Positions 9,261 to 19,245 of a stretch of DNA of 64,000 nt are shown here, one piece after another; position 1 is the stretch's first letter, and each line of letters begins with the position of its first letter. Made by a program: the position numbers and the translations under genes. The notes beneath the pieces were generated by a model. That model had not been told where the DNA came from. It ran no database searches and saw only the letters and a program-made list of their open reading frames with translations. Location of the stretch: positions 101,189-165,188 of the forward strand of contig NZ_JAELUH010000005.1 in assembly GCF_016429215.1 (NCBI RefSeq). Direction: 5' to 3'. This stretch comes from Herbaspirillum sp. ASV7 (GTDB lineage: Bacteria > Pseudomonadota > Gammaproteobacteria > Burkholderiales > Burkholderiaceae_D).

Positions 9261-9297
9261 ACGGCCGTCATTGCCCGCCATCACCAAGGAGCCAAGC

Positions 9298-9693
9298 ATG
9301 ACCAAACGAGTAGAAAAGACCGAAGCCCAATGGCGCGACCAGCTCGATCCGCTGGAATACCAGGTCACCCGCGAAGCCGCCACCGAGCGCGCCTTCACCG
9401 GTCGCTACTGGGATCACCACGAAGCCGGCACCTATACCTGCGTGTGCTGCGACACACCGCTGTTCACCTCGGATGCCAAGTTCGACTCCGGCTGCGGCTG
9501 GCCGAGCTACTTCGAACCCATCGATGCGGCCAACGTGCGCGAGAAAGTGGACCGCAGTTATGGCATGATTCGCACCGAGATCATCTGCAATGTCTGCGAC
9601 GCCCACCTGGGCCACGTCTTCCCCGACGGCCCGCCGCCGACCGGATTGCGCTACTGCATCAATTCGGCCTCGCTGCGTTTCGACCCGGCCTGA
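9298..9693 (+). CDS. msrB: Peptide-methionine (R)-S-oxide reductase MsrB
   Basis: Reduces methionine-R-sulfoxide in oxidised proteins with thioredoxin as electron donor. It has 131 residues, the usual length. Zinc ligands are Cys48, Cys51, Cys97 and Cys100; the catalytic cysteine is Cys120 in RYCINSASL, and Cys66 in SGCGWPS is the likely resolving residue. The ATG at 9298 is preceded by AAGGAG; the earlier ATG at 9271 has no such site. It lies directly behind selO and ahead of yciB. Confidence 0.96.
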   Translation: MTKRVEKTEAQWRDQLDPLEYQVTREAATERAFTGRYWDHHEAGTYTCVCCDTPLFTSDAKFDSGCGWPSYFEPIDAANVREKVDRSYGMIRTEIICNVCDAHLGHVFPDGPPPTGLRYCINSASLRFDPA

Positions 9694-9748
9694 TGTGCTG
9701 CCAGCAGGATGATTGCCGATCAACCCGATTCATGAAGAAACCCTCCCG

Positions 9749-10369
9749 ATGAAGTTTTTGTTCGACCTGTTCCCCGTCATCCTGTTTTTCGGCGTCTTCA
9801 AATGGGCCGAGGGCCATCCCTCAGCCGCACAGGACCTGGTAATGCAATACCTGGGCGGCGCCATGTCGGCCGGTGCCGTCACGGCCAGCCAGGCACCGAT
9901 CCTGCTGTCGACCGCCGTGGCCATCGTCGCCTCGCTGGGGCAGATCGCCTGGCTGCTGTTGCGCCGGCGCAAGGTGGATGCGATGTTGTGGGTGTCCCTG
10001 GCCATCATCGTGGTCTTCGGCGGCGCCACCATCTATTTCCGTGACGATACCTTCATCAAGTGGAAGCCGACCATCCTGTACTGGTGCTTCGGCCTGGCGC
10101 TGCTGGTGTCGCAGCTGTTCATGAAGAAGAACCTCATCCGCGTCATGATGGAAAAGCAGGTCAGCCTGCCCGAGCCCATCTGGCCGCGCCTGAACCTGGC
10201 CTGGACCGCCTTCTTCGCCGTCATGGGCGTGCTCAACCTCTATGTCGCCTTCAACTACCCGCTCGATACCTGGGTCAACTTCAAGATGTTCGGCAGCATG
10301 GGCCTGATGTTCGCCTTCATCATCGGCCAGAGCCTGTTCCTGTCGAAGTACATGAAGGATGCCGAATGA
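9749..10369 (+). CDS. yciB: Septation/intracellular septum protein YciB
   Basis: Inner-membrane protein of 206 residues with five to six hydrophobic segments, family YciB (also called IspZ or inner membrane-spanning protein A), involved in cell envelope integrity and septation. It begins [14 protein letters not shown], the family hallmark. The start at 9749 is chosen on this hallmark over a start 12 codons upstream. Its stop overlaps the ATG of the BolA-like gene (ATGA), the usual yciB-bolA pairing. Confidence 0.95.
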   Translation: MKFLFDLFPVILFFGVFKWAEGHPSAAQDLVMQYLGGAMSAGAVTASQAPILLSTAVAIVASLGQIAWLLLRRRKVDAMLWVSLAIIVVFGGATIYFRDDTFIKWKPTILYWCFGLALLVSQLFMKKNLIRVMMEKQVSLPEPIWPRLNLAWTAFFAVMGVLNLYVAFNYPLDTWVNFKMFGSMGLMFAFIIGQSLFLSKYMKDAE

Positions 10370-10650
10370 GCGCCGCCGATACCCGGGTCGAACGCATCCG
10401 TGCACGCCTGCTTGCAACTTTCTCGCCCAGTATCTGTCTGGTCGAGGACGAGTCCGCATTGCATGCCGGTCATGCCGGCGCGGCCTCGGGCGGAGGGCAT
10501 TACAGGATCCGCCTGGTTTCCGACTTGTTTGAAGGCAAAAATCGGTTGAACCGCCACCGGCTGGTGTATGATTGCCTGTCCGACCTGATGCAGCAGGAGA
10601 TCCACGCGCTGGCCATCGTGGCACTTTCCCCGTCAGAGGCAACGAACTGA
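10366..10650 (+). CDS. BolA family protein
   Basis: A 94-residue BolA-like protein. BolA proteins pair with monothiol glutaredoxins in iron-sulfur cluster handling, and some act as regulators. Visible are the [21 protein letters not shown] core (about residues 44-64) and the C-terminal [10 protein letters not shown] strand. The conserved histidine-containing RHRLVYD-like helix reads NRHRLVYD here. The start overlaps the yciB stop by 4 bp, so translation is coupled. A secreted parvulin follows about 90 bp later, an arrangement often seen in Burkholderiales. Confidence 0.92.
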   Translation: MSAADTRVERIRARLLATFSPSICLVEDESALHAGHAGAASGGGHYRIRLVSDLFEGKNRLNRHRLVYDCLSDLMQQEIHALAIVALSPSEATN

Positions 10651-10741
10651 GACCAAGAACAAAGACCGACGCCATACGTACTAGCCCCCTTCCTGTCTTA
10701 TCTCCGTTTTGATTCATTCCTTTCTTTTCTAGGATTTAACA

Positions 10742-11518
10742 ATGACATTCAAACCCGCTCGTCTGCTGGTGCTGCTGTTCGCAATCGCTTCCATCCCGGC
10801 TTTCGCACAAAACCTGGCTGTCGTGAACGGCAAGGCGATTCCGTCCTCCCGCGCCGATCTGATGATCAAGCAGATGACTGCACAAGGCCAGCCTGACAGC
10901 CCGCAACTGCGCGGCGCCGTCAAGGAAGAGCTGATCAACCGTGAAATCCTGATGCAGGAAGCCGACAAGCAAGGCCTCTCCAACAGCACCGACGTGAAGA
11001 ACCAGCTGGAACTGGCCCGCCAGTCCATCGTCATCCGCGCCCTGATCGCCGACTACCTGAAGAAGAACCCGGTCTCCGACGCCGACATCAAGGCCGAATA
11101 CGACAAGTTCAAGGCCCAGGCCGGCGACAAGGAATACCACGCCCGCCACATCCTGGTGGACAAGAAGGAAGACGCCGAAGCCATCATCGCCAAGTTGAAG
11201 GCTGGCACCAAGTTCGAAGACCTGGCCAAGCAATCCAAGGACACCGGTTCGGCAGCCAATGGCGGTGACCTGGACTGGGCTACTCCGGCCTCGTTCGTGA
11301 AGCCTTTCTCCGACGCCATGGTGGCCCTGAAGAAGGGTGACGTCACCCCGACCCCGGTGCAGACCCAGTTCGGCTGGCACGTGATCAAGCTGGAAGACGT
11401 GCGTCCGGCCAAGGTCCCGACCCTGGACGAAGTCAAGCCGCAGATCGCCGAAGCCCTGCAACAGAAGAAGCTGCAGGCTTACCAGGAACAACTGCGCAGC
11501 AAGGCCAAGGTGCAATAA
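10742..11518 (+). CDS. Periplasmic peptidyl-prolyl cis-trans isomerase, parvulin type
   Basis: Secreted foldase of 258 residues. A Sec signal peptide ends at residue 22 (AFA before Gln23). An N-terminal SurA-like chaperone helix region (about 25-125) is followed by one parvulin domain (about 131-222) with HARHILV, NGGDLDW and FGWHVIKLED motifs. Predicted role is proline isomerisation and chaperoning of envelope proteins in the periplasm. A good terminator follows. It differs from the membrane-anchored ppiD-like protein at 24.3-26.2 kb, which has an N-terminal membrane helix and is far longer. Confidence 0.93.
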   Translation: MTFKPARLLVLLFAIASIPAFAQNLAVVNGKAIPSSRADLMIKQMTAQGQPDSPQLRGAVKEELINREILMQEADKQGLSNSTDVKNQLELARQSIVIRALIADYLKKNPVSDADIKAEYDKFKAQAGDKEYHARHILVDKKEDAEAIIAKLKAGTKFEDLAKQSKDTGSAANGGDLDWATPASFVKPFSDAMVALKKGDVTPTPVQTQFGWHVIKLEDVRPAKVPTLDEVKPQIAEALQQKKLQAYQEQLRSKAKVQ

Positions 11519-11572
11519 GCATCCTGACCTTCCGTAGGAAGGACCCGGCGTCCTTCCTCCTGCAGTGCGCGA

Positions 11573-11613
11573 CATGCCCGGCCAAGGTTTCCTTGCCGGG
11601 CATGTTGCTTTTT
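11573..11613 (+). terminator. Rho-independent terminator of the parvulin gene
   Basis: Stem CATGCCCGGCCAAGG against CCTTGCCGGGCATG (one bulged base), loop TTTC, followed by TTGCTTTTTG. Confidence 0.85.
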
Positions 11614-12024
11614 GACTACGATTTTCACCGCCGCCCGGTGCGCCAGCGCAAAGAACACGCAAGGTCCGCGCTTGCACGGTGAAAAAACGCTGCTTTCGCA
11701 GCTCTCCCGGGCAACGGGAAAGCCTCATCCTGCGCCATAGCGGCCATTTATTTTTATAAAAAATTTATTTGATTTATTTTTTATAAATTCATAAACACTA
11801 TAAATTATTCATATAAAAATAATTTCCACCTGCAAAATTGTGCATTTTGCGAACACTCGTTCTGATATTCTTCGTGGCTGTTCCAAATGGGGACAAGCTG
11901 TCCGCTCCACCAGCACCACCATACACAAGGAGCGGCGGCGACAAGGGCGTTTCGGGGGGAGGCACACAAGGTCGCTCCGCGGCGCCATGACAAACACAAC
12001 ATCGTGGTTTCAGGAGAGACACCT
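11614..12024. other. Porin upstream region with A/T-rich tract and inverted repeat
   Basis: A 411-bp stretch without a convincing gene. At about 11746-11822 it is almost pure A/T, in sharp contrast to the surrounding DNA, and offers several TATAAA or TATAAT-like boxes. A palindrome follows at 11832-11850 (GCAAAAT, 5-bp spacer, ATTTTGC). The leader ends with CAGGAGAG 7 bp before the porin ATG. Most likely it is a strong or silenced (H-NS-type) promoter region for the porin. Confidence 0.6.
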
Positions 12025-13152
12025 ATGAAGAAGAGTTCCATGCTGCTGCTGGCAGCCGGCTTGAGCACCGGCGGCGCGGCGTTTGCCCAGTCCAACGTGA
12101 CCATCTACGGTATCGTGGACACCAGCATCCACTACCTCAACAATGCCAACGCCAAGGGCGACAGCAATATCCGCATCGACAATGGCGCCATTGCCAACAG
12201 CCGTATCGGTTTCAAGGGCACGGAAGACCTGGGCGGTGGTCTGAAGGCCATGTTCCAGCTGGAAAACGGTTTCAGCAGCGATAACGGCGCCATGCTCCAG
12301 GGCGGCTCGCTGTTCGGCCGCCAATCCTGGGTCGGTCTGCAAGGCGGCTTCGGCAAGGTCCGCGTGGGTCGCCAGAACACCCCGCTGTTCGACCTGCTGG
12401 CCGACCACTTCGACCCGCTGACCGTGGGCAACTATGCCAGCAACTCCTGGCTGCCCGCCGCCGGCACCCTGATCCGCACGCCCAACATGGTGCGCTATGA
12501 CGGCGACTTCGGCCCCGTCTCGGCCGCCGCCAGCTGGGCCTTCGGCGAAACCGCCGGCTCCGTGCGTACCGGCAGCCAGTTCAGCAGCGCCCTGCGCTAT
12601 ACCGCTGGCGCCTTCTCCGTCGGCGGTGGCTTCCAGCAGACCGTGAGCGCCACCAACTCCAGCTACAAGGACACCGTCTGGAACCTGTCGGCTTCCTATG
12701 ACTTCGGCCCGGCCAAGATCTTCGGCGGCTGGTTCAACATCAAGGACAGCACCGGTACCACCGGCGCCTACATGGCTGCTGATGGCGATGTGGGCTCTTC
12801 CTCGCAATGGACCACTGCCAGCACCGTGGCGGCAACCACCGGCAACGAGCGCAAGGATAACGGCTTCTTCTTCGGCTCCAGCTACAAGGCCACCAGCGCC
12901 CTGACTCTGACCGGTGCGTTCTACTACGACAAGAGCAAGAACGTCTCCTACAGTGGCCTGGGCAATGTCGGCGACGGCAAGCGCTATGCGCTGGTCGGCT
13001 GGGCTGAATATGCGCTGTCCAAGCGCACCCAGCTGTATACCACCGTGGACTACAACAAGGCCAAGGACGCGGCCGTGTACGAGCTGACCAACTCGCCCTC
13101 CGGCAAGACCAGCATGACCACCGTGGGCGCTGGTATCCGCCACATCTTCTGA
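12025..13152 (+). CDS. Outer-membrane porin, Burkholderiales general-porin type
   Basis: A 375-residue trimeric porin allowing diffusion of small solutes across the outer membrane. The Sec signal peptide is MKKSSMLLLAAGLSTGGAAF, cut after Ala21. The mature protein starts QSNVTIYGIVD, the usual first strand of this family, has alternating beta-strand patterns throughout and ends with a terminal phenylalanine (IRHIF), the BAM recognition signal. The ATG at 12025 has CAGGAGAG upstream; a longer frame from 11887 crosses the promoter region and is not credible. Selectivity cannot be read from the sequence. Confidence 0.95.
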   Translation: MKKSSMLLLAAGLSTGGAAFAQSNVTIYGIVDTSIHYLNNANAKGDSNIRIDNGAIANSRIGFKGTEDLGGGLKAMFQLENGFSSDNGAMLQGGSLFGRQSWVGLQGGFGKVRVGRQNTPLFDLLADHFDPLTVGNYASNSWLPAAGTLIRTPNMVRYDGDFGPVSAAASWAFGETAGSVRTGSQFSSALRYTAGAFSVGGGFQQTVSATNSSYKDTVWNLSASYDFGPAKIFGGWFNIKDSTGTTGAYMAADGDVGSSSQWTTASTVAATTGNERKDNGFFFGSSYKATSALTLTGAFYYDKSKNVSYSGLGNVGDGKRYALVGWAEYALSKRTQLYTTVDYNKAKDAAVYELTNSPSGKTSMTTVGAGIRHIF

Positions 13153-13166
13153 TCCGGCTGCTGGCA

Positions 13167-13191
13167 GGCCGCTACCCACAAGGTAGCGGCC
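13167..13191 (+). terminator. Hairpin after the porin gene
   Basis: GGCCGCTACC / GGTAGCGGCC stem, 5-nt loop, weak T run. It is the first of two hairpins after the porin. Confidence 0.55.
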
Positions 13192-13217
13192 TTGCCTACC
13201 AACAGTCCGCAGAAAAC

Positions 13218-13253
13218 AAAAAACGCAGTTCCTTTCGGAACTGCGTTTTTTTT
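13218..13253. terminator. Bidirectional terminator between porin and purL
   Basis: AAAAAACGCAGTTCC / GGAACTGCGTTTTTT stem with a TTTC loop and A/T runs on both sides, so it works for the porin (plus) and purL (minus). Confidence 0.9.
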
Positions 13254-13299
13254 ATGCCTGCCCGGTCGCCCGGGCCTGCTCAGATGCCGGAGCTGGCGA

Positions 13300-16200
13300 T
13301 CAGCCCACCCACTTGCGGGCATTGCGGAACATGCGCATCCACGGCGAATCCTCGCCCCAGGTATCCGGGTGCCAGGATTGGGTCACGGTGCGGAACACGC
13401 GTTCGGCGTGCGGCATCAGGACCGTGAAGCGGCCGTCCGGGGTGGTCACCGAGGTGATGCCCTGGGGCGAACCGTTCGGGTTGAACGGATAGGCTTCGGT
13501 GGCCGCGCCGCGATGGTCGACGTAGCGCATGGCGATGATGGCCTTGTCGATGTCGCCGGTCTGCGAGAAGTCGGCAAAACCTTCACCGTGGGCGGTGGCG
13601 ATCGGCGCCTGGGTGCCGGCCATACCCTGCATGAAGATGGACGGCGAATCGGCCACTTCCACCATCACGAAACGCGCCTCGAACTGCTCGGACTTGTTGC
13701 GGGTGAACTTGGGCCAGGCCTCGGCACCCGGGATCATGGACTTCAGGTTGCTCATCATCTGGCAGCCGTTGCAGATCCCCAGCGAGAAGGTGTCCTGGCG
13801 CTGGAAGAAGCGCGAGAACTGCTCGGCCAGCTGGGCATTGAACAGGATGGTCTTGGCCCAGCCTTCACCGGCACCCAGCACGTCGCCATAGGAGAAACCG
13901 CCGACGGCGATGAAGCCCTTGAAGTCGTCCAGCTTGGCGCGGTTGGCGATCAGGTCGCTCATGTGCACGTCCACGGCGGTGAAGCCGGCCTTGTGCATGG
14001 CGTAGGCGGTCTCGATGTGCGAGTTCACGCCCTGCTCGCGCAGGATGGCGACCTTGGGACGGGCAGCAGCCCCCAGCGACAGGTAGGGCGCGGCGATGTC
14101 TTCCTGCGGGTCGAACGTCAGCTTGGGCGTCATGCCGGGGTCGGCGGCGTCCAGCAGGCGCTCGTACTCGGCATCGGCACAGGCCGGGTTGTCGCGCAGG
14201 CGGGCGATGCGCCAGCTGGTTTCGCTCCAGGTGCGGTGCAGCTCGGCACGCGGCTGGCTGTAGATATTCTTGGCGTCGCGCATGAACTCGACCACGTCGC
14301 GGTCGTTGAGCTTGCCGATGATGTGGCTGCAGGCGCCCAGGTTGTAGCTGCGCAGCACGTTCATGACGTCCGACTTCTGCTCCGCCGGGACCTGGATCAC
14401 GGCACCCAGTTCTTCGCTGAACAGCGCGCGCAGGGTCAGTTCATTGCGGCGCTCGGCCACTTGCGTGGTCCAGTTCTTGGAATCGCCCCAGTCGGCGGCA
14501 TGCTCGCCTTCCATGGTCAGGATGTCGAGGTTGACCGAGATGCCGGTGTGGCCGGCAAAGGCCATTTCCACCAGGGTGCCGTACAGGCCGCCATCGGAAC
14601 GGTCGTGGTAGGCCAGCAGGCGCTCTTCGGAGTTCAGTTGCTGGATGGCGTTGAAGAAGGCCTTCAGGTCCTCGGCGCTATCCACGTCCGGGGTCTCGTT
14701 GCCGATCTGCTGCATGACTTGCGTCAGGGCCGAGGCGCCCATGCGGTTCTTGCCGCGACCCAGGTCGATCAGGATCAGGGCGGTATCGCCCTTGTCCTTG
14801 CGCAGCTGCGGCGTGAGCACGCGGCGTACGTCGGTCACCGGGGCAAACGAGGAGACGATCAGCGACACCGGCGAGGTCACCGACTTGGCGCCCTCTTCGT
14901 CGCTCCAGGTGCTGCGCATGGACAACGAGTCCTTGCCCACGGGGATGGACACGCCCAACGCCGGGCACAGCTCCATACCGACGGCCTTGACGGTGTCGAA
15001 CAGGGCCGCATCCTGGCCGGGCTGGCCGCAGGCCGCCATCCAGTTGGCCGACAGCTTGATGTCGCCGATCTCGGCGATCGGGGCTGCAGCGATGTTGGTG
15101 ATGGCTTCGCCGACGGCCATGCGGCCCGAGGCCGGGGCGTCGATCACCGCCAGCGGGGTGCGCTCGCCCATGGCCATGGCTTCACCGCGATAGCCTTCCA
15201 GGCCCATGGCGGTGACAGCCACGTCAGCCACCGGCACCTGCCAGGGGCCGACCATCTGGTCGCGCACGGTCATGGCGCCCACGCTACGGTCACCGATGGT
15301 GATCAGGAAGGACTTGTCGGCCACGGCCGGCAGGCGCAGCACGCGCTGGGCCACCTCCACCAGGTCCATGCCGGTCAGGTCCACCGGCGGCAGTTGCTTC
15401 TCGACGTGCTGCACATCGCGGTGCATCTTGGGCGGCTTGCCCAGCAGCACATCCATGGGCATGTCCACGGGGCTGTTGTTGTGTTCGGGGTCGATCACCT
15501 TCAGCTGGCGCTCTTCGGTGGCGGTACCGACCACGGCGAAGGGCGCGCGCTCGCGCTCGCACAGGTATTTGAAGAGGTCCAGGTGTTCCGGCAGGATGGC
15601 CAGCACGTAGCGTTCCTGGGACTCGTTGCTCCAGATCTCGCGCGGGGCCAGGCCGCTCTCTTCCAGGGGCACCTTGCGCAGGTCGAACAGGGCGCCGCGC
15701 TTGGCGTCGTTGGTGATTTCCGGGAAGGCATTGGACAGGCCGCCCGCACCCACGTCGTGGATGGACTGGATGGGGTTGTCGTCACCCAGCGCCCAGCAGG
15801 CGTTGATGACTTCCTGGGCGCGACGTTCCATTTCGGGGTTGCCGCGCTGGACCGAGTCGAAGTCCAGGTCAGCGGTGTTCACGCCGGTAGCCATCGAGGA
15901 AGCAGCGCCGCCGCCCATGCCGATGCGCATGCCGGGGCCACCCAGCTGGATCAAGAGGCTGCCCACCGGCAGGTCGTTCTTCTTGGTGTGCTTGGCCGAG
16001 ATGTTGCCCATGCCGCCGGCGATCATGATGGGCTTGTGGTAACCCATCACCTGGCCGCCCACGTTCTGTTCGTAGGTACGGAAGTAACCGCCCAGGTTGG
16101 GACGGCCAAATTCGTTGTTGAAGGCCGCGCCACCCAGCGGGCCGTCGATCATGATCTGCAGCGGCGAGGCGATACGCTCGGGCTTGCCGTAGATGCCGCC

Positions 16201-17325
16201 CTGGGCGTGGGCGTCGCGCTCGGCGGCCGGCTGGGCCACGTCACGGGCGTTTTCCCAGGGCTGCACGGCGTGGGTCACCATCAGGTTGGAAACGGTGAAA
16301 CCGGTCAGGCCGGCCTTGGGCTTGGCACCACGGCCGGTCGCGCCTTCGTCGCGGATTTCACCGCCGGCGCCGGTGGAGGCACCGGGGAACGGCGAGATCG
16401 CGGTCGGGTGGTTGTGGGTTTCCACCTTCATCAGGATGTGGGTCAGCTCTTCCGAGGCTTCGTAGACGTTGCCCTTGGTGGCGCCGCGCTGGTAGAAGCG
16501 CGAGATGCTGGCGCCCTCGATGACGGAAGAATTGTCCGAATACGCCACCACGGTGCCCTTGGGCGCCAGTTGGTGGGTGTTGCGGATCATGGCGAACAGG
16601 GACTTGTCCTGCGCCTGGCCGTCGATGGTCCAGTCGGCGTTGAAGATCTTGTGACGGCAGTGTTCGCTATTGGCCTGGGCGAACATCATCAGTTCGACAT
16701 CGGTCGGATTGCGCTGGGCCTTGGTGAAGGCCGCCACCAGGTAATCGATCTCGTCGTCCGACAGGGCCAGGCCCAGCTCGGCATTGGCGCCTTCCAGGGC
16801 GGCACGGCCGCCACCGATCACGTCCACGCTCTCCAGCGGCTTGGCCTGCAGCTCGGAGAACAGGCCGGCGGCCTGCTGCGGGTCGCGCAGCACCACTTCG
16901 GTCATGCGGTCGTGCAGCAGCGCGGCCACGGCCGGCAGGCTGGCTTCGCTGAGCTTCTTGGTGCCGCCCAGCAGGCCGCTCTTGACCTGTACGTGGAAGA
17001 TGATGCCGCGTTCCACGCGATGGATATGGCCCATGCCGCAGTTGTGCACGATGTCGGTGGCCTTGCTGGCCCAGGGCGAGATGGTGCCAAAGCGCGGGAT
17101 CACCACGAAGGCATCGCCCTCGTCGCTGCCGTTGAAGGGGTCGCCGTAGGTCAACAGGCCGTTCAGGCGAGCCTCGTCCTCTTGCGTCGGGGCCTGGGCG
17201 GCATCGACGAAGTGCAGGTAGCGGCCGGAGACGCCGACGATGGCGGCATCGACTGCTTGCAATTGGCTCAGGAGGCGTTGGGTACGGAAAGCGGAAAGGG
17301 CATTGGAGCCCGGCAGGATCAGCAT
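13300..17325 (-). CDS. purL: Phosphoribosylformylglycinamidine synthase
   Basis: Large single-chain PurL of 1341 residues, fourth step of purine synthesis: FGAR + glutamine + ATP to FGAM. The N-terminal domain begins [14 protein letters not shown], matching other proteobacterial PurL starts, so the ATG at 17325 is preferred over a start 36 codons upstream. The glutaminase domain near the C terminus carries the nucleophile in [10 protein letters not shown] (near 13755-13790). The -10-like TATAAT on the minus strand (17496-17501) would give a leader of about 165 nt. Convergent with the porin; shares a terminator. purT (40.0 kb) supplies an earlier step of the same pathway. Confidence 0.97.
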   Translation of the reverse strand: MLILPGSNALSAFRTQRLLSQLQAVDAAIVGVSGRYLHFVDAAQAPTQEDEARLNGLLTYGDPFNGSDEGDAFVVIPRFGTISPWASKATDIVHNCGMGHIHRVERGIIFHVQVKSGLLGGTKKLSEASLPAVAALLHDRMTEVVLRDPQQAAGLFSELQAKPLESVDVIGGGRAALEGANAELGLALSDDEIDYLVAAFTKAQRNPTDVELMMFAQANSEHCRHKIFNADWTIDGQAQDKSLFAMIRNTHQLAPKGTVVAYSDNSSVIEGASISRFYQRGATKGNVYEASEELTHILMKVETHNHPTAISPFPGASTGAGGEIRDEGATGRGAKPKAGLTGFTVSNLMVTHAVQPWENARDVAQPAAERDAHAQGGIYGKPERIASPLQIMIDGPLGGAAFNNEFGRPNLGGYFRTYEQNVGGQVMGYHKPIMIAGGMGNISAKHTKKNDLPVGSLLIQLGGPGMRIGMGGGAASSMATGVNTADLDFDSVQRGNPEMERRAQEVINACWALGDDNPIQSIHDVGAGGLSNAFPEITNDAKRGALFDLRKVPLEESGLAPREIWSNESQERYVLAILPEHLDLFKYLCERERAPFAVVGTATEERQLKVIDPEHNNSPVDMPMDVLLGKPPKMHRDVQHVEKQLPPVDLTGMDLVEVAQRVLRLPAVADKSFLITIGDRSVGAMTVRDQMVGPWQVPVADVAVTAMGLEGYRGEAMAMGERTPLAVIDAPASGRMAVGEAITNIAAAPIAEIGDIKLSANWMAACGQPGQDAALFDTVKAVGMELCPALGVSIPVGKDSLSMRSTWSDEEGAKSVTSPVSLIVSSFAPVTDVRRVLTPQLRKDKGDTALILIDLGRGKNRMGASALTQVMQQIGNETPDVDSAEDLKAFFNAIQQLNSEERLLAYHDRSDGGLYGTLVEMAFAGHTGISVNLDILTMEGEHAADWGDSKNWTTQVAERRNELTLRALFSEELGAVIQVPAEQKSDVMNVLRSYNLGACSHIIGKLNDRDVVEFMRDAKNIYSQPRAELHRTWSETSWRIARLRDNPACADAEYERLLDAADPGMTPKLTFDPQEDIAAPYLSLGAAARPKVAILREQGVNSHIETAYAMHKAGFTAVDVHMSDLIANRAKLDDFKGFIAVGGFSYGDVLGAGEGWAKTILFNAQLAEQFSRFFQRQDTFSLGICNGCQMMSNLKSMIPGAEAWPKFTRNKSEQFEARFVMVEVADSPSIFMQGMAGTQAPIATAHGEGFADFSQTGDIDKAIIAMRYVDHRGAATEAYPFNPNGSPQGITSVTTPDGRFTVLMPHAERVFRTVTQSWHPDTWGEDSPWMRMFRNARKWVG

Positions 17326-17791
17326 GGCGAGGTCGAGGCAGTTAGCTTGAATCGGGAAACCGTCACAGCATCGCGGCAGGGATCGGTCCACCGACACCGG
17401 CTGCACCGGCATGCTGCATTGCAGGGCTGACAATCCCTGCAGGCATGGGTACGGCGGACTGATGGATCGTGCGCGCGACGACTGGCAAAGCCCGCATTAT
17501 ACAGTGGACGCCGCTCCAGGCCCAGCCAAAGCGAGCACTTGGTCCCACGCCGCTGTCATCGGCTGCGCCGGTCCAAGCGTTGTGCCCTGATGAGCAACTG
17601 GTGCAGGCCCCGGTCCTGTCCTGCACCATGTGGCACTGCGGCAATATCTGAACGACAAGGGAATTTTCGATGTATCATTCGGCCGCATCGCAAAGCCGGC
17701 CCCTCTCCCGCGCCATGAGGATATCGACCACCAGAGCTGGCCAGCCGATGACCATGACCACAGCGGCACAGCCGCTTCCAAGACGAACAGA
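17326..17791. promoter_or_regulatory. Divergent intergenic region purL / D-amino acid dehydrogenase
   Basis: A 466-bp stretch. On the minus strand a TATAAT box lies at 17496-17501, with no good -35, as the likely purL promoter. The purL leader contains a small hairpin GCAGGG / CCCTGC (about 17421-17440). The plus-strand side has an open frame into the dehydrogenase from a GTG at 17630, but no ribosome-binding site there. No gene seen. Confidence 0.5.
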
Positions 17792-19063
17792 GTGAAGAGC
17801 ACACATCGACAGATCGCCGTGATAGGCGGGGGACTTTCAGGGATTTGCAGCGCCTATTTCCTGGCCGCCAAGGGCTATGAAGTGGCGGTGATCGAGCGCC
17901 GCGCCCACGTGGCCGAAGAAGCCACCTTCGGCGACTCCGGCCTGCTGGCACCGGGAGCGGCCATGCCGCTGACCCTGCCGGGGGGAATGGCCACCTTCGC
18001 CTGCCGCTTCAAGGAGGAGCCGCGCGTGCTGGTAGCTTCGGGCACGGACCTGGGCCGTCGCCGCTGGATGCGCCAGACGCGCCAGGCCCAGCAGCAGCAT
18101 TTCGCCGAAAACAAGCTGAATCTGTCGCGCCTGTCGGCCTATGGCCAGTCGCAGACCCTGCAGTTGCAAGCCCATTACAACATGGAACACGAGAACAGCA
18201 CTGGCGTGTTCCACCTGTTCCGCGAGCCGGCCGAGGCCGCCCGCATGGTCCAGATGCAGGAAGCCGCGCAGCAATGCGAGTACAAGCACCAGGGGCTGGA
18301 CACGGCAGCCATGCGCACGCTGGAGCCGGCCTTCTCCTCCGAGACCACGCTGGCGGGCGCGCTCTACTATCCCGATGACATGGCTGGCAATTGCGTGCTC
18401 TTTGCCAAGCAGATGCGCAATGCGGCGCAACAACTGGGGGTGAGCTTCCATTTCGACTCGACCATCACGGCCATCCGTGCCGAATTCGGCGGACGTGTGG
18501 CGCTGGAGGTGCAATCGCCGCAACTGGCTTCGCAGCTGACCGTGGATGCGGTGGTGGTGGCCGCCGGCATGTCCTGTGCGCCGCTGCTGCAACCGTTGGC
18601 GACCGACCTGCCGCTGCGCGCCCTGCAGAGCTATTCGGCGCTGGTCCCGGTGAAGAATCCCGACGACGCGCCCCGCATGGCCCTGTTCGACGACAGCTAC
18701 AAGGTCGCCATGACCCGCCTGGGTGGTCGCATCCGCATCACCGGCCTGCTGGGCTTCGTGCCGCCCTCCCAGACCATCCCGCCCAAGGCCTTGCGCAACC
18801 TGCTCAAGATCGCCGGCGACTACTATCCGAATGCGGCCAACTACAACCAGGCCCATTTCTGGAGCAATACCATGGCCCTCTTGCCGCACGGCCTGCCACT
18901 GTTCGGGCCGACCCGCCATGGCAACATCTTCGTCAACGTCGGCCATGGCGCTACCGGCTGGGCCGCCAGCGTCGGCTCGGCACGTCTGCTGAGCGACCTG
19001 GTGGCGGGTGATCAGCCCGAAATCCCGGTCGACGGATTCCTCCCGGGCCAGGTGCTGGCCTGA
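17792..19063 (+). CDS. dadA: FAD-dependent D-amino acid dehydrogenase (DadA type)
   Basis: Flavoprotein that oxidises D-amino acids to keto acids, passing electrons to the respiratory chain. The dinucleotide-binding motif AVIGGGLSG lies at residues 9-17, followed by the acidic end of the second strand in VAVIERR; the C-terminal GHGATGW motif contacts FAD. The start is uncertain: the GTG at 17792 puts the FAD motif at the usual distance and gives 423 residues, while the open frame reaches back to a GTG at 17630 with a sequence of no family character. Neither has a strong ribosome-binding site. The substrate range is unknown; the DAO fold also includes related amine oxidases. Confidence 0.87.
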   Translation: MKSTHRQIAVIGGGLSGICSAYFLAAKGYEVAVIERRAHVAEEATFGDSGLLAPGAAMPLTLPGGMATFACRFKEEPRVLVASGTDLGRRRWMRQTRQAQQQHFAENKLNLSRLSAYGQSQTLQLQAHYNMEHENSTGVFHLFREPAEAARMVQMQEAAQQCEYKHQGLDTAAMRTLEPAFSSETTLAGALYYPDDMAGNCVLFAKQMRNAAQQLGVSFHFDSTITAIRAEFGGRVALEVQSPQLASQLTVDAVVVAAGMSCAPLLQPLATDLPLRALQSYSALVPVKNPDDAPRMALFDDSYKVAMTRLGGRIRITGLLGFVPPSQTIPPKALRNLLKIAGDYYPNAANYNQAHFWSNTMALLPHGLPLFGPTRHGNIFVNVGHGATGWAASVGSARLLSDLVAGDQPEIPVDGFLPGQVLA

Positions 19064-19087
19064 GGCTTGCCTCCCTCAGCCTCCCCG

Positions 19088-19124
19088 AAAATCGTGCATG
19101 GCATCTGTCATGCACGATTTTTTT
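19088..19124 (+). terminator. Rho-independent terminator after dadA
   Basis: AAATCGTGCATG / CATGCACGATTT stem, 8-nt loop, then a T run. Confidence 0.92.
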
Positions 19125-19245
19125 CATCGGTTTTGCTCCTGCGCGTGAGCGGTAATTCACTTAAAATCACCAGCGTTACTTACGCCGCGCCCTGCCTCAT
19201 CCGCCTTTCATCCACGAGAGCCCTAACGCACCAGCGATCACGACC

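Noticed and set aside
13192..17430. 1412-codon open frame on the plus strand opposite purL
   Set aside because: purL is certain by motifs; the antisense frame is a by-product of GC-rich third codon positions and its product is His/Gly/Leu-rich without domain character.
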